Positions 43,579 to 44,646 of a stretch of 44,646 nucleotides of DNA are shown here, in pieces. Position 1 is the stretch's first letter, and each line of letters opens with the position of its first letter. Origin of the DNA: an uncultured Clostridia bacterium (GTDB lineage: Bacteria; Bacillota; Clostridia; Christensenellales; UBA1242); the NCBI GenBank assembly GCA_944341445.1, contig CALVLZ010000006.1, positions 134,738 through 179,383 on the forward strand. Reading direction: 5' to 3'. Position numbers and translations under genes: made by a program. The notes beneath the pieces are model-generated. The model saw nothing but the letters and a program-made list of their open reading frames with translations, was not told the DNA's origin and made no database searches.

Positions 43579-43683
43579 TTAATAAAAATCGCTATACTCA
43601 TTACAAACAAATGCGTATAGCGATTCAATATAAGATTGATTAAAATAATTTCTTTTCTCGTTTTCAGTATTATAATTATTCAT
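43579..43683 (-). CDS. Possible 34-aa small protein
   Basis: Downstream of the 61-aa gene on the same strand, ATG 43683 to TAA 43579 codes 34 residues: NNYNTENEKRNYFNQSYIES, then LYAFVCNEYSDFY. There is no clear Shine-Dalgarno, and its end is built into the terminator hairpin (43587-43625). It could equally be non-coding leader or trailer sequence. Aromatic residues are unusually many (Tyr x6, Phe x3). Confidence 0.3.
   Translation of the reverse strand: MNNYNTENEKRNYFNQSYIESLYAFVCNEYSDFY
43587..43625 (-). terminator. Terminator of the small-ORF unit
   Basis: On the minus strand AATCGCTATAC and GTATAGCGATT pair as a perfect 11-bp stem around a 17-base loop, followed by TTTTATT. On the plus strand no T run follows, so it acts leftward. 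Confidence 0.75.
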
Positions 43684-43803
43684 ATTTTTATATAATTATG
43701 CAATTTTTCATTACAATTTTTAGTTTTATGAGTTTTGTATAAAAACAAAAAGTGCGAGTACTTACACAATTTATTACTTTATTATCTTTAAAATTTATAT
43801 TGC

Positions 43804-43989
43804 TTATAAGCCCCTTCCTTTATTTCGTGGAAATGTTGCATTACTTGCTAGATTTTCTTTTTCATTTTGTTTAATATCTTGTTTTATCTTATCGTTCAAT
43901 TTAGCAATATCTTCTTTGGTTAATATAATGGAAGGTTCTTTTTTTTTAAAATCTTTTGAAATTTTTAAACTATTTACATCTAATATCAT
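43804..43989 (-). CDS. Small 61-aa protein, unknown
   Basis: A credible small gene: AGGAGT (44001-43996) seven bases before ATG 43989, and a promoter 43 bases further out. The product is hydrophilic and Lys-rich: MILDVNSLKISKDFKKKEPS, the helical LTKEDIAKLNDKIKQDIKQN, then a Gly/Arg/Asn end NATFPRNKGRGL. The helix-then-distinct-tail layout resembles peptide precursors with leader and core, but there is no maturase or transporter in the window and no Cys or Ser/Thr-rich core, so I do not call it a precursor. It could also be an antitoxin-like or regulatory peptide. Confidence 0.6.
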   Translation of the reverse strand: MILDVNSLKISKDFKKKEPSIILTKEDIAKLNDKIKQDIKQNEKENLASNATFPRNKGRGL

Positions 43990-44031
43990 AATGTTACTCC
44001 TGTATAATGTTTAATTAAAACAATTTTTTTT

Positions 44032-44061
44032 ATTATATAATGATTAATTAAAACTAGTCAA
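44032..44061 (-). promoter_or_regulatory. Promoter of the 61-aa gene
   Basis: On the minus strand TTGACT (44061-44056), 18 bases, TATAAT (44037-44032). Confidence 0.7.
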
Positions 44062-44164
44062 TAATAATAGATTGAAAAAGTTTTAAATACATATGAAATT
44101 TGTTTTGAAAATGAAGGGTATTAAAACAAAAAATGAAAGTCTATTTACTTTAGTTTTTATTATA

Positions 44165-44516
44165 GTAGGAATGAGTGGACTCAGAAATCATCAACGATGA
44201 TTCTTAAAGTCGCACTAATAGTGCTCGTGAATGCGGTGGGGTGAGGAAATAAAAAAATGAGCGATAACACTCATTTTATTTGGTAGGAATGAGTGGACTC
44301 AGAAATCATCAACGATGTATCTTAAAGTCGCACTACGTGCTCGTGTATGCGGTGGAGTAATGGAAATAAAAAAAATGAGCTATAACACTCATTTTATTTG
44401 GTAGGAATGAGTGGACTCGAACCACCGATGGTGATTCTTAAAGTCGCACTAATAGTGCTCGTGTATGCGGTGGGGTGAGGAAATAAAAAAATGAGCGATA
44501 ACACTCATTTTATTTG
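44165..44516 (-). repeat. Three tandem 118/118/116-bp structured repeats ending in tRNA-like 3' sequence
   Basis: Units begin at 44165, 44283 and 44401, each with GTAGGAATGAGTGGACTC on the plus strand (the complement of a tRNA T-arm/acceptor 3' end). A fourth start at 44517 is the true tRNA-Ile fragment. Within each unit lie a hairpin (ATCATC-AAC-GATGAT in unit 1), a second hairpin (GCACT-AAT-AGTGC), a G-rich stretch (TGCGGTGGGGTGAGG) and a terminator-like stem ATGAG/CTCAT. Units 1 and 3 are nearly identical outside the first hairpin; unit 2 is more diverged. On the minus strand each terminator stem is followed by T7 or T8, pointing to leftward transcription. No ORF spans the array. Confidence 0.85.
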
Positions 44517-44560
44517 GTAGGAATGAGTGGACTCGAACCACCGACCCCCACCTTATCAGG
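44515..44560 (-). tRNA. Truncated tRNA-Ile(GAT), 3' half only
   Basis: On the minus strand, 46 bases from CCTGATAAGG through GGTGGTTCGAGTCCACTC to ATTCCTACCA match the anticodon loop (CTGATAA), variable loop, T-arm and acceptor 3' strand with CCA of a bacterial tRNA-Ile(GAT). The 5' acceptor partner AGGAATG, D-arm and 5' anticodon strand are absent: the upstream bases (44561-44592) do not pair. It is therefore a displaced 3' half, the kind of scar left when an integrative element recombines into a tRNA gene. Confidence 0.75.
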
Positions 44561-44646
44561 TAAAGAATACCGACAATTTAGGTGGAAACCCTATATATTA
44601 AAGTGCTTTTAATTAAAGCATTTTTTTATTATCTAAAAATAATTGC

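Noticed and set aside
140..43989. TGA read as tryptophan (code 4)
   Set aside because: Trp is encoded by TGG, and all recognisable proteins run full length without in-frame TGA.
43804..43989. RiPP precursor peptide
   Set aside because: The leader/core look is only suggestive; no maturase, protease or transporter is visible in the window.
44165..44560. CRISPR array
   Set aside because: The repeats are about 118 bp, adjacent and without unique spacers, and contain tRNA 3'-end sequence; no cas genes are nearby.
44515..44592. Complete tRNA-Ile on the minus strand of about 78 bases
   Set aside because: The 5' 32 bases do not pair with the acceptor 3' strand beyond four bases and give neither D-arm nor anticodon 5' strand, so only the 3' half is supported.

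Overview
The window comes from a very AT-rich bacterium (roughly a quarter G+C by eye, not computed). It is most likely an uncultured, endospore-forming, anaerobic member of the Clostridia/Bacillota. The evidence is: SpoVT followed by a YabM/SpoVB-type flippase; a single-chain pyruvate:ferredoxin oxidoreductase; the secG-rnr-smpB-ssrA block; a BclA-like collagen protein; canonical Shine-Dalgarno sites; and sigma-A promoters of TTGACA-17-TATAAT type. I cannot name a genus. The standard code fits: Trp is TGG and no gene has an in-frame TGA. However, none of about 39 genes ends in TGA.

Layout. 1-5.7 kb: the 3' part of a giant surface protein, then a multi-pass membrane protein with a Lys/Thr/Ala tail. 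5.8-8.7 kb: spoVT, a lipid-linked sugar flippase and two tandem HU genes. 8.7-13.8 kb: an operon dusB-trmL-pgk-tpiA-gpmI whose first gene appears to be leaderless; tpiA is divergent and pgk has a charged tail. 13.8-18.1 kb: a small membrane protein, secG-rnr, an AT-rich gap, then smpB and tmRNA (tag AENKTALAA). 18.1-22.2 kb: a coiled-coil membrane protein, a patatin-like phospholipase, a ComEC-like metallo-beta-lactamase protein and a shikimate-kinase-like protein without a P-loop. 22.3-26.8 kb: PFOR on the minus strand, divergent from truA. 26.8-32.6 kb: a coupled membrane protein/lipoprotein pair, gltX and an ABC-F ATPase.

From about 32.6 kb to the end the window becomes accessory, with single genes separated by AT-rich gaps. 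It holds a holin-like protein, a twice-frameshifted adhesin pseudogene, a stand-alone NIF3/YqfO-type domain, a collagen/beta-helix spore-surface-like protein started from a G8 tract, NUDIX, DUF402, flavodoxin, a broken SDR gene, a deoxyribosyltransferase-like protein, an unrecognised 509-aa protein with weak HopA1-like character, a GNAT acetyltransferase, small unknown genes and a micro-operon of very small ORFs.

The most unusual structure is at the right edge. Three tandem 118/118/116-bp units, each carrying a tRNA 3'-end-like segment, two small hairpins and a terminator, abut a truncated 3' half of tRNA-Ile(GAT). This looks like a tRNA-associated integration boundary or an array of small structured RNAs transcribed leftward, and it is the best candidate here for something undescribed.
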